64,000 bases of DNA from Rhynchopus sp. YZ270_cl-10 (taxonomy: Eukaryota; Euglenozoa; Diplonemea; Diplonemida; Diplonemidae), in contig OZ037838.1 of NCBI GenBank assembly GCA_964035575.1, positions 372,001-436,000 of the forward strand, given 5' to 3'. Of the stretch, positions 42,458 through 52,089 are shown piece by piece. The notes below the pieces were generated by a model. The model ran no database searches. It had not been told where the DNA came from and was given only the letters and a program-made list of their open reading frames with translations. The position numbers were made by a program, and so were the translations under genes. The stretch's first letter is position 1. Each line of letters starts with the position of its first letter.

Positions 42458-43546
42458 TCACTCACTGTTGTGTGGGTACAGATGTCTTGTCCTGATGACG
42501 CCATCTACTTCCCTAGCCACAACAACACGTGAACACGGCGATATCGCAAATGACTTAACTGAGCTTTGCGGTATTTCATGCACACAGGACATGGTCGCCA
42601 CATCATACTGGCGCGGGTATACATGCCAAGCACCATCACATACCCCTGCCACAAGGTACTTCCCACATGGTGTGAACTGCATGCCCTCGACAGGCCTATC
42701 CACAACAACACTGCGAAGAGCCGCACCACTCCAGTCAAAGAGCTGCACGGTGTTGCCCACCACAGCAAAGACAGAGGCAGACCGTGAAAGTGCCACCCAC
42801 CTCCCATCCGCAGGCACACATGCCACAGCTTCACCTGTGTTCACATCCCACAGACGTACGTTGTCCTGCTTGTTGGAGGAGGTGATCACCCACCCACCAC
42901 AGTCCGACAGGGCCACCTCCCTGCACCTTTCGTGCGAGAGAGAGCGGAGCAACGTCAGGTCTTCGTCATACACAGAGACGCCGTCTGTGCCCTTCGAGAC
43001 AACAACACCACCACACGCGAACACTGAGTGCAAGGAGCCGTCGACTTTGCGGACCACCTCCCCACCCGGAAGCGCAACCTCGAGAAGGTAATCCCCACAC
43101 GCCAGGTAGCAGCGTGTCTTGCACTGCGAGATGGCAGGTGCAGCGACCACTTTAGTGTCCACTTCAAACGAGAAGACAGTGTCGAAGGTTTCTGTGTCCA
43201 AGCCAACAACATTCTTATCACAAACATAGACGCAGAGCGTTCCACAACGCGACAGCGAGATCCTTGAGTACCTCGATGACGGCTTAAGTTTCTGCTCAGC
43301 AGGACACTTGATGTCGGCCAAGCGAGGACAGGCAAGCACAACCTGCACCCCTGAATCAAACGCAGTGTCCTGCAGACGGCACGTCCCCTCCAGCACCTGC
43401 GTGCCGATGCGCATCTCGACAGACGCAGGCGAGACAGCAAGCGCCGTGCACGCAACCTCCTTTGCCGCTGCAACCTTCGCCTCGCACGGCACCTCCACTG
43501 TCGCAGTCACGCCTGACTCTTCCAGCACAAAGGTCACATCCATCAT
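42458..43546 (-). CDS. Ubiquitin-like/seven-bladed propeller protein, copy 13
   Basis: Predicted 362 aa and a visible mosaic. Up to VYVCDKNVVGLDTETF it follows copies 2 and 9 (linker AEQKLKPSSRYSRISLSRCG), then switches to DTVFSFEVDTKV, the blade-1 end of copy 5. Its 5' flank and upstream neighbour match copy 3 and copy 4. Blade 5 is compact (AVVGNTVQLFDWSG). The blade-6 loop is GVCDGAWHVYPRQYDV. Ends HLYPHNSE. Confidence 0.88.
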   Translation of the reverse strand: MMDVTFVLEESGVTATVEVPCEAKVAAAKEVACTALAVSPASVEMRIGTQVLEGTCRLQDTAFDSGVQVVLACPRLADIKCPAEQKLKPSSRYSRISLSRCGTLCVYVCDKNVVGLDTETFDTVFSFEVDTKVVAAPAISQCKTRCYLACGDYLLEVALPGGEVVRKVDGSLHSVFACGGVVVSKGTDGVSVYDEDLTLLRSLSHERCREVALSDCGGWVITSSNKQDNVRLWDVNTGEAVACVPADGRWVALSRSASVFAVVGNTVQLFDWSGAALRSVVVDRPVEGMQFTPCGKYLVAGVCDGAWHVYPRQYDVATMSCVHEIPQSSVKSFAISPCSRVVVAREVDGVIRTRHLYPHNSE

Positions 43547-43967
43547 TGTTTCAAGAGCTGTGTTGGTGTGATGCAATATAATGTTCTGTTTGGTGGACAG
43601 ATGAAGGAGCTGAGAGGGTGGACACGTGGAAAGAAGGGATGAGTGCTGGGGGTCGGTTGTTTGAATATATTGTTTTGGGTTGGGGTAGCAGTTCTCGGGC
43701 ACAGGACAAATGTGAACAGCAGTGAGCACATGAATAGGTCTCACCATGGCGCACATCTCTGTGTGGAGGGCGACGAGGGCGGCCTGGCGGGAGGCGATGT
43801 GGTGTTCGGCTGCAAGGTGGTCTGCGGTGTCTTGCTCGTGGATGCAGATCTGCCATCACTGGATAGGTGTGTGCTGGCAAGACGCAGGCTTCTGTTGACG
43901 ACGGCCTCCACGGAATACAAGGGGGCAAGCCACCACACCCATTTCACATGGTGCCAAAGCATGAACA
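43547..43967. other. Spacer duplicated from the copy 3-4 junction
   Basis: 43558-43690 matches 14992-15107 and 43745-43967 matches 15305-15547. On the minus strand an open frame (WQICIHEQDTADHL, then HHIASRQAALVALHTEM) runs into the frame upstream of copy 13, but has no start codon of its own before MCAMV. Probably a relic exon. Confidence 0.6.
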
Positions 43968-45116
43968 TCACTCGTTGTGGGGGTACAGATGTCTTGTCAG
44001 AATAGTGTTGCGTTCGCGTGATAGAAACATAACCACACGCGAACACGGTGATATTGAAAATGAGTGACCGGTGACATCAGGGATCACATGTACACAGGAC
44101 ATGGTCGCCACATCATACTGTTGCAGCTCTTCATATGCTGCTCCATCGTCAGTACGCTGACGGACATGGACCACAAGGTACTTCCCACACAGGGTGAATT
44201 GCATGCTACCTCCAGGGATAGCAGCGTTCTGCAGGGTCGCACCACTCCAGTCGTGGAGCTGCACACTCGGTGTCTCGGCCATACGACCCACATTGATCCC
44301 TACAGCAAAGACAGAGGCAGAGCTTGAAAGAGCTACAGCGTACCTGGACACAGGCACACATGCCACAGCTTCACCTGTGTTCACATCCCACATACGTGCA
44401 TTCTTCTCACTGAAGGAGGAAGAGATGGCCCACCCACCACAGTCCGACACTGCCACGCTCCCGCCCCACTGGCTGCACCCCTTGTGAGAGAGAGAGCGGA
44501 GCAACGTCAGGTCTTCGTCATACACAGAGACGCAGTCTGTGCCTCGTGAGACAACAACACCACCACACGCGACCACTTCGTACGAAGGGCCGTCCACTTT
44601 GCGGAGAACCTCCCCACCCGGAAGTGCAACCTTGCGTAAGTCTTTCCAACACGCCAGGTAGCAGCGTGTCTTGCACCGTGAGATGGCAGGTGCACCGCCC
44701 ACCATTGAGTCTACTTCGAACCTGAAGGCAGGGCTGAAGGTTTCTGTATCGAGGCCGGTGACATAGCCTGCCTTCTGTGTAAAGAGGCAGAGTGCTCCAC
44801 AAGGAGACAGCGATAACCAATTTATTTTCATCCCTTGCCCACCAGTTGGCACCTCTACACTGTACTGGGCAGGACACTTGATGTCGGCAAAGCGAGGGCA
44901 GGCAAGCACAACCTGCACCCCTGCATCAAACGCAGTGTCCTGCAGACGGCACGTCCCCTCCAGCACCTGCGTGCCGATGCGCATCTCGACAGACGCAGGC
45001 GAGACAGCAAGCGCCGTGCACGCAACCTCCTTTGCCGCTGCAACGTCCGCCTCGCACGGCACCTCCACTGTCGCAGTCACGCCTGACTCTTCCAGCACAA
45101 AGGTCACATCCATCAT
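43968..45116 (-). CDS. Ubiquitin-like/propeller protein, copy 14 (B type)
   Basis: Predicted 382 aa; closest to copy 4, whose position beside an A-type copy it mirrors. B-type blade 1 (WLSLSPCGALCLFTQKAGYV, TGLDTETFSPAFRFEVDS). Blade 3 continues with an inserted HKGCSQWGGSVAVSDCGGWA, and blade 4 has RMWD in place of RLWD. Blade 5 carries NVGRMAETPSVQLHDWSG. The blade-6 loop HVRQRTDDGAAYEELQQYDV parallels that of copy 4. Ends HLYPHNE. Confidence 0.88.
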   Translation of the reverse strand: MMDVTFVLEESGVTATVEVPCEADVAAAKEVACTALAVSPASVEMRIGTQVLEGTCRLQDTAFDAGVQVVLACPRFADIKCPAQYSVEVPTGGQGMKINWLSLSPCGALCLFTQKAGYVTGLDTETFSPAFRFEVDSMVGGAPAISRCKTRCYLACWKDLRKVALPGGEVLRKVDGPSYEVVACGGVVVSRGTDCVSVYDEDLTLLRSLSHKGCSQWGGSVAVSDCGGWAISSSFSEKNARMWDVNTGEAVACVPVSRYAVALSSSASVFAVGINVGRMAETPSVQLHDWSGATLQNAAIPGGSMQFTLCGKYLVVHVRQRTDDGAAYEELQQYDVATMSCVHVIPDVTGHSFSISPCSRVVMFLSRERNTILTRHLYPHNE

Positions 45117-45415
45117 TGTTTTGTCTTCTTCTTGTTCCACCCCTGTCAGGAGGAGATGAGGTGTGGGTTGTGTTGTGTGTTTGTGACGGTTTCATTGTGT
45201 CTGTTCCACCAACAGAAGAGGGTTTTAGCAAAGCAAAAGTGAAAAGACAAGTAAAGGGTGGTGTGGTCGTTATCGTGAAAATGTCTCAAAATGGATTCCC
45301 TCAGGTTAGTAGGTCGAGGGTGCAACGCAAATACTGATGCAACGCACGATAGCAACACACCGCAGTACTCAGCGACAGCGAGGAGGTACTTCCCACACAG
45401 AGTGGACTGCATCCC
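45117..45415 (-). pseudogene. Spacer with a residual array-gene fragment
   Basis: 45345-45415 reads, on the minus strand, MQSTLCGKYLLAVAEYCG, a recognisable blade-6 remnant (compare MQFTPCGKYLVV). It joins unrelated DNA on both sides. The rest of the spacer shows no gene. Confidence 0.65.
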
Positions 45416-46546
45416 TCAGTAGGGGTATAAATGCCTTGTGACAAGGACGTTACTTCCTGCATCACCTCCTGCTGCCTTGAACACAACCACACGTGAGCAC
45501 GGCGATATCGCAAATACACCTTTGGTGTCCTGTATCACACGCACACAGGACATGGTCGCCACATCATACTGGTGTAGAGTGTGCTCATCACGAAATGGAT
45601 CACCATTGTTACACCCAACAACGAGGTACTTGCCACACGGAGTGAACTGCATGCAGGAGACGTGCTTCTCATTTTCTAATATTGTAAGAGTCGCACCACT
45701 CCAGTCATGGAGGTTCACTGCTTTATTTTTACGCACCACAGCAAAGACAGAGGCACGCCGTGAAAGCGCCACGCACGACCCATCCGCAGGCACACATGCC
45801 ACAGCTTCACCTGTGTTCACATCCCACAGACGTGCGTTCTTCTCACTGTAGGAGGAGGTGATCACCCACCCACCACAGTCTGATACTGCCACGCACCCGC
45901 CCCACTGGCCGCACCCCTTGTGCAGGAGAGAGCGGAGCAACGTCAGGTCTTCGTCATACACAGAGACGCTTCCTCCGTTACGTGAGACAACAACACCGCC
46001 ACAGGCAAACACGTGGTACGAGGGGTCAAATTTGCGGATCACCTCCCCACCCGGAAGCGCAACCTCGAGAAAGGACTCCTCACACACCATGTAGCAGCGT
46101 GTCTTGCACCGTGAGATGGCAGGCGCACTGTACACCTCAATGTCTACTTCGAACGTGAAGGCAGGGCTGAAGGTTTCTGTATCGAGGCCGGTGACGTAGC
46201 GTGCATTCTGTACCAAGAGGCAGAGTGCTCCACAAGGAGACAGCGAGAAATGATTAATATTCGTCCGCCACGTTGTAGTTGTCCCCTCTACACTGTACTC
46301 AGCAGGACACTTGATGTCGGCAAAGCGGCGGGCAAGCACAACCTGCACCCCTGCCTCAAACGCAGTGTCCTGCAGACGGCACGTCCCCTCCAGCACCTGC
46401 GTGCCGATGCGCATCTCGACAGACGCAGGCGAGACAGCAAGCGCCGTGCACGCAACCTCCTTTGCCGCTGCAACGTCCGCCTCGCACGGCACCTCCACTG
46501 TCGCAGTCACGCCTGACTCTTCCAGCACAAAGGTCACATCCATCAT
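45416..46546 (-). CDS. Ubiquitin-like/propeller protein, copy 15 (B type)
   Basis: Predicted 376 aa. B-type blade 1 with NHFSLSPCGALCLLVQNARY and TGLDTETFSPAFTFEVDI. Shares with copy 14 the HKGCGQWGG insertion between blades 3 and 4. Blade 5 reads RKNKAVNLHDWSGATLTILE. The blade-6 loop is GCNNGDPFRDEHTLHQYDV, and blade 7 is extended (FKAAGGDAGSNVLVTRHLYPY). The 5' flank is of the common A-copy type, unlike copies 4 and 14, so flank and body histories disagree. Confidence 0.88.
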   Translation of the reverse strand: MMDVTFVLEESGVTATVEVPCEADVAAAKEVACTALAVSPASVEMRIGTQVLEGTCRLQDTAFEAGVQVVLARRFADIKCPAEYSVEGTTTTWRTNINHFSLSPCGALCLLVQNARYVTGLDTETFSPAFTFEVDIEVYSAPAISRCKTRCYMVCEESFLEVALPGGEVIRKFDPSYHVFACGGVVVSRNGGSVSVYDEDLTLLRSLLHKGCGQWGGCVAVSDCGGWVITSSYSEKNARLWDVNTGEAVACVPADGSCVALSRRASVFAVVRKNKAVNLHDWSGATLTILENEKHVSCMQFTPCGKYLVVGCNNGDPFRDEHTLHQYDVATMSCVRVIQDTKGVFAISPCSRVVVFKAAGGDAGSNVLVTRHLYPY

Positions 46547-46879
46547 ATTGTTAAGGGGTCTGTTGTGTTTGATGTGATGGTTGGTGGTGTCACTTCGCAA
46601 CGACAAATAAGAAGGTTGGTGGGTTAAATACGTGTTTCAACAAACCCTGACAAAGAAAGCAATTTGAAGATACCCAAACCGTCCAGTAAGGACACACTGC
46701 AAGAGTAAGGAAAGTTTGAAGATACCCTGCGGCAAACACACAGGAGTGAGGTGTGTGAGGTGGGCGACCTGTGGCAGGCAAACAAGAGAAAAGCAACAAC
46801 AGGGCTGAAAGGGGAGTTTCTTGGGGGTGTTTTGAGGGTCTTGGGTTTTTTTGGTGGTACCCTGGGGTATATTCATCGT
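46547..46879. promoter_or_regulatory. Common-type spacer with a 60-bp internal duplication
   Basis: As the 11832-12133 spacer, but the segment around TTTGAAGATACC occurs twice (46663 and 46717) with a short unrelated insert (CGTCCAGTAAGGACACACTG) between. This spacer is thus a modified copy. Confidence 0.55.
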
Positions 46880-48061
46880 TCACTCCCCCTCCCCTCCCTC
46901 CCCACCGCTTTCCTCCCCTCCACTGACACATTGCTCACCAGAGTATGGGTGCAGATGCTGTGTCACAATGACGCCGTCTGATTGCATAACCATAACAACA
47001 CGCGAACACGGCGATATCGCAAATTCCCCATTCTCCATTTGCGGCATAACACGCACACAGTACATGGTCGCCACATCATACTGGTGTAGGTATGACTCGA
47101 AATCGGGGCAAATGCTGCTGCAATCGGCGTCCTCATCATCCATATACTCCGCAACCTCTACCCTCACCACAAGGTACTTCCCACATGGTGTGAACTGCAT
47201 GCCCCCGACACCCCCACCCACATCAACACTGCGAAGAGCCGCACCACTCCAATCAAAGAGGTGCACCATGCCAGAGCACCCCACAGCAAAGACAGAGGCA
47301 GACCGTAAAAGCGCCACTCTACCCCACCTACCCGCAGGCACACATGCCACAGCTTCACCTGTGTTCACATCCCACAGACGTACGTTCTTCTCCTTGTAGG
47401 AGGAGGTGATCACCCACCCACCACAGTCCGACAGTGCCAGGTCCCTGCACTCTTCGTGCGAGAGAGAGCGGAGCAACGTCAGGTCTTCGTCATACACAGA
47501 TGCGCCGTCTGTGCCCTTCGAGACAACAATATCGCCACACGTCCGTATTGAAACGGAGGGGCCGTCGACTTTGCGGACCACCTCCCCACCCGGAAGCGCT
47601 AACTCGAGAAGGCAATCCTTGCATGCCAGGTAGCAGCGTGTCTTGCACTGCGAGATGGCAGGCGGACCGTACATTTCATTGGCCACTTTGAACGAGAAGA
47701 CAGTGTCGAAGGTTGCTGTGTCGAAGCCGCCAACATCCCCACTCTCGTAACTATGGACGCAGAGCGTTCCACAACGCGACAGCGACAACGACGACGCGAA
47801 CATCTCTACGCTGTACTCAGCAGGACACTTGATGTCAGCAAAGCAGCGGGCAAGCACAACCTGCACCCCTGCATCAAACGCAGTGTCCTGCAGACGGCAC
47901 GTCCCCTCCAGCACCTGCGTGCCGATGCGCATCTCGACAGACGCAGGCGAGACAGCAAGCGCCGTGCACGCAACTTCCTTTGCCGCTGCAACGTCCGCCT
48001 CGCACGGCACCTCCACTGTCGCAGTCACGCCTGACTCTTCCAGCACAAAGGTCACATCCAT
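46880..48061 (-). CDS. Ubiquitin-like/seven-bladed propeller protein, copy 16
   Basis: Predicted 393 aa. Body close to copy 1: SGDVGGFDT, VFSFKVANEMYGPPAIS, KDCLLELALPGG and PSVSIRTCG. Yet its 5' flank (NKTMDV, 48062-48180) matches copy 7, so it is a hybrid. The blade-6 loop is long and acidic with two Cys (EYMDDEDADCSSICPDFESY). The end reads HLHPYSGEQ and then continues SGGEESGGEGGEGE: the normal stop is gone and translation runs through the G-rich 3' flank, adding a Gly-Glu tail. Confidence 0.87.
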   Translation of the reverse strand: MDVTFVLEESGVTATVEVPCEADVAAAKEVACTALAVSPASVEMRIGTQVLEGTCRLQDTAFDAGVQVVLARCFADIKCPAEYSVEMFASSLSLSRCGTLCVHSYESGDVGGFDTATFDTVFSFKVANEMYGPPAISQCKTRCYLACKDCLLELALPGGEVVRKVDGPSVSIRTCGDIVVSKGTDGASVYDEDLTLLRSLSHEECRDLALSDCGGWVITSSYKEKNVRLWDVNTGEAVACVPAGRWGRVALLRSASVFAVGCSGMVHLFDWSGAALRSVDVGGGVGGMQFTPCGKYLVVRVEVAEYMDDEDADCSSICPDFESYLHQYDVATMYCVRVMPQMENGEFAISPCSRVVMVMQSDGVIVTQHLHPYSGEQCVSGGEESGGEGGEGE

Positions 48062-50919
48062 TGTTTTATTTGTCAGTACTCCTTTGCGTTTAAAAGAACC
48101 CCCAAACCCTCCCTGACCCACTAAACCAAACCTGCTGTACTGATGAAGTGTGGGGGGAAGAGAAGCGTGAGGAGCATGGCAATCGTCTTCGTGAATACTG
48201 AAACATTTCCTTAGAACTCAGCCTTGAGTTCCACAAAGACATTATACCCCACAATGGGCAGGGGATCGCAAACCTCAATTAGTCAATTATCCTTGAGGTT
48301 GAAAATTGGCCAGAAATGAAAAAGGGCGCCTTTAAGTTTTTACCTTGCGTTGCACAGTGGCATTCCAAATACCTGGGACAGAGACCGTGGACGTAAGAGT
48401 GACTGGAGCGGGCTCGTCTACTATATCATTGTTCTTTGGTTTGTACTTTACTTTCGCCAATAAAGAGTGCTTGAAACGCGCCGAAAACGTATCTTCGCTT
48501 TATTGGGGATATAGCCCATTGTGTGTATAGATGACATGTACCTACGCTTTAGATGTCAATTTTAAAGGAATATCATTGATAAAAACAAAAGACTGTGACG
48601 TAGCAAAGAGCAGTTTGAAACGCGCTAAAACGTCATCTCAGCCGAGCTCATGCTAAGGGTGAAACCCGAGTCATCAATACCGTAAGAGAACACAGAGGCG
48701 TTTCAACAATAAAAGCGCCGGTCAGTCATGGGGTACCCACAGAAGCAAAAAAATGGAAAAACTGGAGACTCAGAAAAGAACCTTTTTTATACCTAAAACA
48801 CACCGGGGTCGCAGGGAGTATGAGTGCAAATAGATGGAACACAAAATAATGTTGTTTAACTGATCATGTGTCATTTTGTTTTTCTGTTTTGTTTTTTGCT
48901 GTATCTTCTCTGTCCTATTTTTTTGTCCCACAAAAAAAGGGGGAAAGGGTGACCCTTGTCGTTCCCGTCTTGTCGTTGTTTGATGTGTGTTGACGTTTCC
49001 ACATACATTGTCTTTCATCTGTTGGGTGGTGTTGCGGAATAGCAATTGGTTGTTTGTTTTTATGCTTTCCACACACCTTCCTTCAACCCTTTTAGGATCG
49101 GTTGCCTTTTTAGTCACTTTGGTTGGAACAAAACCGATAGTACAGTAGGACAAGTAATATTGGCGACCAAAATAGTCGCCAATTGCAAGAAAACCCCCCA
49201 AATCCGCCAATATTTTTTTGGTCACCAAGTTTTTTGTCCAACTGTAACGCAAAAACAAAACAACAAATCATACGGTCCTTTGAGGGTGCGTAAGACGAAA
49301 ATGCTCGATAGACTCTTTACTTTGCTTGTTGCTCAAAAGACTGTAAACGGGGAGAGCAAAAAATAAAGGTTCGTTGTTGTTCGCTACCTTTTTTTGAAAA
49401 CATGGTTGCATTAGTGTAGCCACCCTAGAGTGTGCTCCACTATCTCTTTTCTACTTGATAACGGCAAATATGCAAATTTACGAGATGAATCTTGAACACG
49501 TTTTCCTGAAGTACAGAAAGTGTCGTTGAGCACAGGAGAGCAAAGAGGGGGGAAACAAGCGAGGTGGGTACGCAGACGCGCAACTTTTCACGAGGGTCTC
49601 GAGCATTCTGTCAAATGCTATGTGCTATCTTTAAAAATACAATATTATCATCTGATCACTAGGTTTTTTTCCCCTCCGGAAAAAAAAAAAAAGACAAGAC
49701 CGCCATTCTTCAGCCCAGTGGAAGTAACACCTCATCATCCCGTAAAAGAGAAGTAGAGGTGACGAGATTAGATGATAATACAAAAAAATGCTCGAGAGAC
49801 TCCGTTACTCTTTGCTTGTTGCTCAAAAGGCTAAAAACGGGAAGAAGAAAAATGAAGGCTGTTTATTCGCTTCCACAAAAAAGAAAAGGAATGTATCATA
49901 GTTGTATGCTCTGAAACCAAAGAAGAGAAAGATGTTCTATTCAGACCCAATCTAGATCGGATGAATAAAATCACCGTAATCGTAAAAATTATTGTAAAAA
50001 AAAAGGTCGAACTTCCAGAAAAAAAAATCCTGAAAAGGTCGAACAGTTAGTACGGTCGATAATTTTTACGAATACGGTAATACGCACTCCACTAGCCGTT
50101 TGGATGAAACAAAAACAGATACAGATAATGAATAAGATGGTTTTATTTTTCCTTCCTTCAAAACTACACACACAACGCTTTTTTTTTTTTTTGGTTTTTG
50201 GGAGACACACAAGGTGCCAGGTTCTATGATAAGCACGGAACCACCCTGCACCTGTTTGTCATATTGTTTCCCGTGCAATACATGGAGAAACGTTTCGCAC
50301 TCGAAACAAGGGAAACCATGACTGATACACAAAGCTTTTTGATAAAAATTAGCGAAATACAAAAACCGGCGCGTGTGGAAGAAAAAAGGAGAGGAAAATA
50401 TTTTTTCTGATTCAAAGTGGTGTTTACGTTTTGGGTACGGGGCGGAGAATAAAATCTGTTCGATAAAAGAAACGCGAGCTTATTGTTTTATCTTGTTCAG
50501 GTGTCGACAGGGGGGGTGTGGAAAAAAATATTCACAAAAAATATTTTCAAATTCTCTCGATCACAGAAAATCACAAAAATTCACGAAAAATCACGAAAAA
50601 TCACAAAAGTGTACCGTTTTGGGCTGCTGCAATTGTGCTGTAATTGTGGTGGAATTGTGTTCAGTTGTGCTCAGTTGTTCTCAGTTCTGCGTGTAAGTTT
50701 CGCTTAAAATTGAACTTTTTCGGCGTGGCTGCATAACCGATTCCCTACCCTGTTTCTACCAGATGTCATGCCGTTTTGGGGGGCATTCATGTGTTGTTTG
50801 TTTTTGGAAATTTTTGTTTTGTTTGGTGTGGCGCGTTACCCTACTTTTCAAGTACATACACACTACATAAGAACTACACAAAAATGACTTTTTTTTGGGG
50901 GTGTTTACTGGGGGGGGGG
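48062..50919. other. Gene-poor repeat-rich region
   Basis: No supported gene over nearly 2.9 kb. 48062-48180 is the 5' flank shared with copy 7. Two direct copies of the ATGCTCGA...CTTTGCTTGTTGCTC block lie at 49299-49390 and 49788-49875 (third at 297-390). 50138-50325 is dispersed repeat A copy 2. 50560-50615 has an ATCACAAAAA-type reiteration. 50850-50900 shares CACTACATAAGAACTACACA with 53650-53700. Confidence 0.55.
50138..50325. repeat. Dispersed repeat A, copy 2
   Basis: Near-identical to 9440-9605, including the GTGCCAGGTTCTATGATAAG and ACATGGAGAAACGTTTCGCA phrases; the main difference is a longer T run in this copy. Confidence 0.75.
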
Positions 50920-52089
50920 TAGGGGATACGACTCCAGCCATTTTGGCTGGGACCAAACGCACGGAAAATTCATTTGGCATTATCTGGCCATCTCCAAGGC
51001 AACTGCGGGTGAAAAACACCCTCAGAGTGGGTCACAGGGGGCCTGTGGGTCGAAAAACGACCCAGAAGCCACCCCAGAATACAAAAAAATGGAAAAAAAT
51101 AGTGAAAAAACGGCTTTTTTCACGTTTTGGCCACTTTGGGCAAAATAGCGATTTTTCGAGAAAAAAATCAAAAACCGGGATATTTTTTGACATCACAAAG
51201 CCTCCTTTGGCACAAATATACCCCAAAAGTGGCCTGTGAGTCCATTCCAACCTGTTTTGGACATATTTGACACTTTTGGAAGTGTTTTTTTGGTGTTTTT
51301 AGGTCAAAAAAATGCCCAAGACGTCCCCAAGACATCCCCAAGACACTTTGCACACCCCCTGTTACGGTCATATTTTTTTCGTTTTTTTGCCTGAAACCCC
51401 CAAAATACCCCTCCCGGACCCCACATAGTCCCGAATATCCATCACACACCCACTCAGAGTGAGTAGAAGCACCCCAAAAAAAATATTTTTTAAAGCCCTT
51501 CAACTTCAACATGGATGCTGCCGAAACTGAAGCACAATTTTAGGGCTTTAAAAAATATTTTTTTTGGGGTGCTTCTACTCACTCTGAGTGGGTGTGTGAT
51601 GGATATTCGGGACTATGTGGGGTCCGGGAGGGGTATTTTGGGGGTTTCAGGCAAAAAAACGAAAAAAATATGACCGTAACAGGGGGTGTGCAAAGTGTCT
51701 TGGGCATTTTTTTGACCTAAAAACACCAAAAAAACACTTCCAAAAGTGTCAAATATGTCCAAAACAGGTTGGAATGGACTCACAGGCCACTTTTGGGGTA
51801 TATTTGTGCCAAAGGAGGCTTTGTGATGTCAAAAAATATCCCGGTTTTTGATTTTTTTCTCGAAAAATCGCTATTTTGCCCAAAGTGGCCAAAACGTGAA
51901 AAAAGCCGTTTTTTCACTATTTTTTTCCATTTTTTTGTATTCTGGGGTGGCTTCTGGGTCGTTTTTCGACCCACAGGCCCCCTGTGACCCACTCTGAGGG
52001 TGTTTTTCACCCGCAGTTGCCTTGGAGATGACCAGATAATGCCAAATGAATTTTCCGTGCGCAAAAAATGGCTGGAGTCGTACCCCCTA
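50920..52089. mobile_element. 1.2-kb foldback element, arms about 550-580 bp
   Basis: Left end TAGGGGATACGACTCCAGCC; right end is the complement of TAGGGGGTACGACTCCAGCC. The arms 50920-51499 and 51542-52089 pair along almost their full length, and the left has about 30 bp more near 51315-51345. The loop is only 42 bp. Open frames in the arms are mirror copies and not genes. Internal similarity to the 16799-17408 element makes it a longer member of the same family. Confidence 0.9.

Noticed and set aside
50895-51987. Two similar proteins encoded in the arms of the 51 kb element
   Set aside because: The frames are mirror images produced by the inverted repeat, contain many Lys and Phe from A and T runs, and show no domain.
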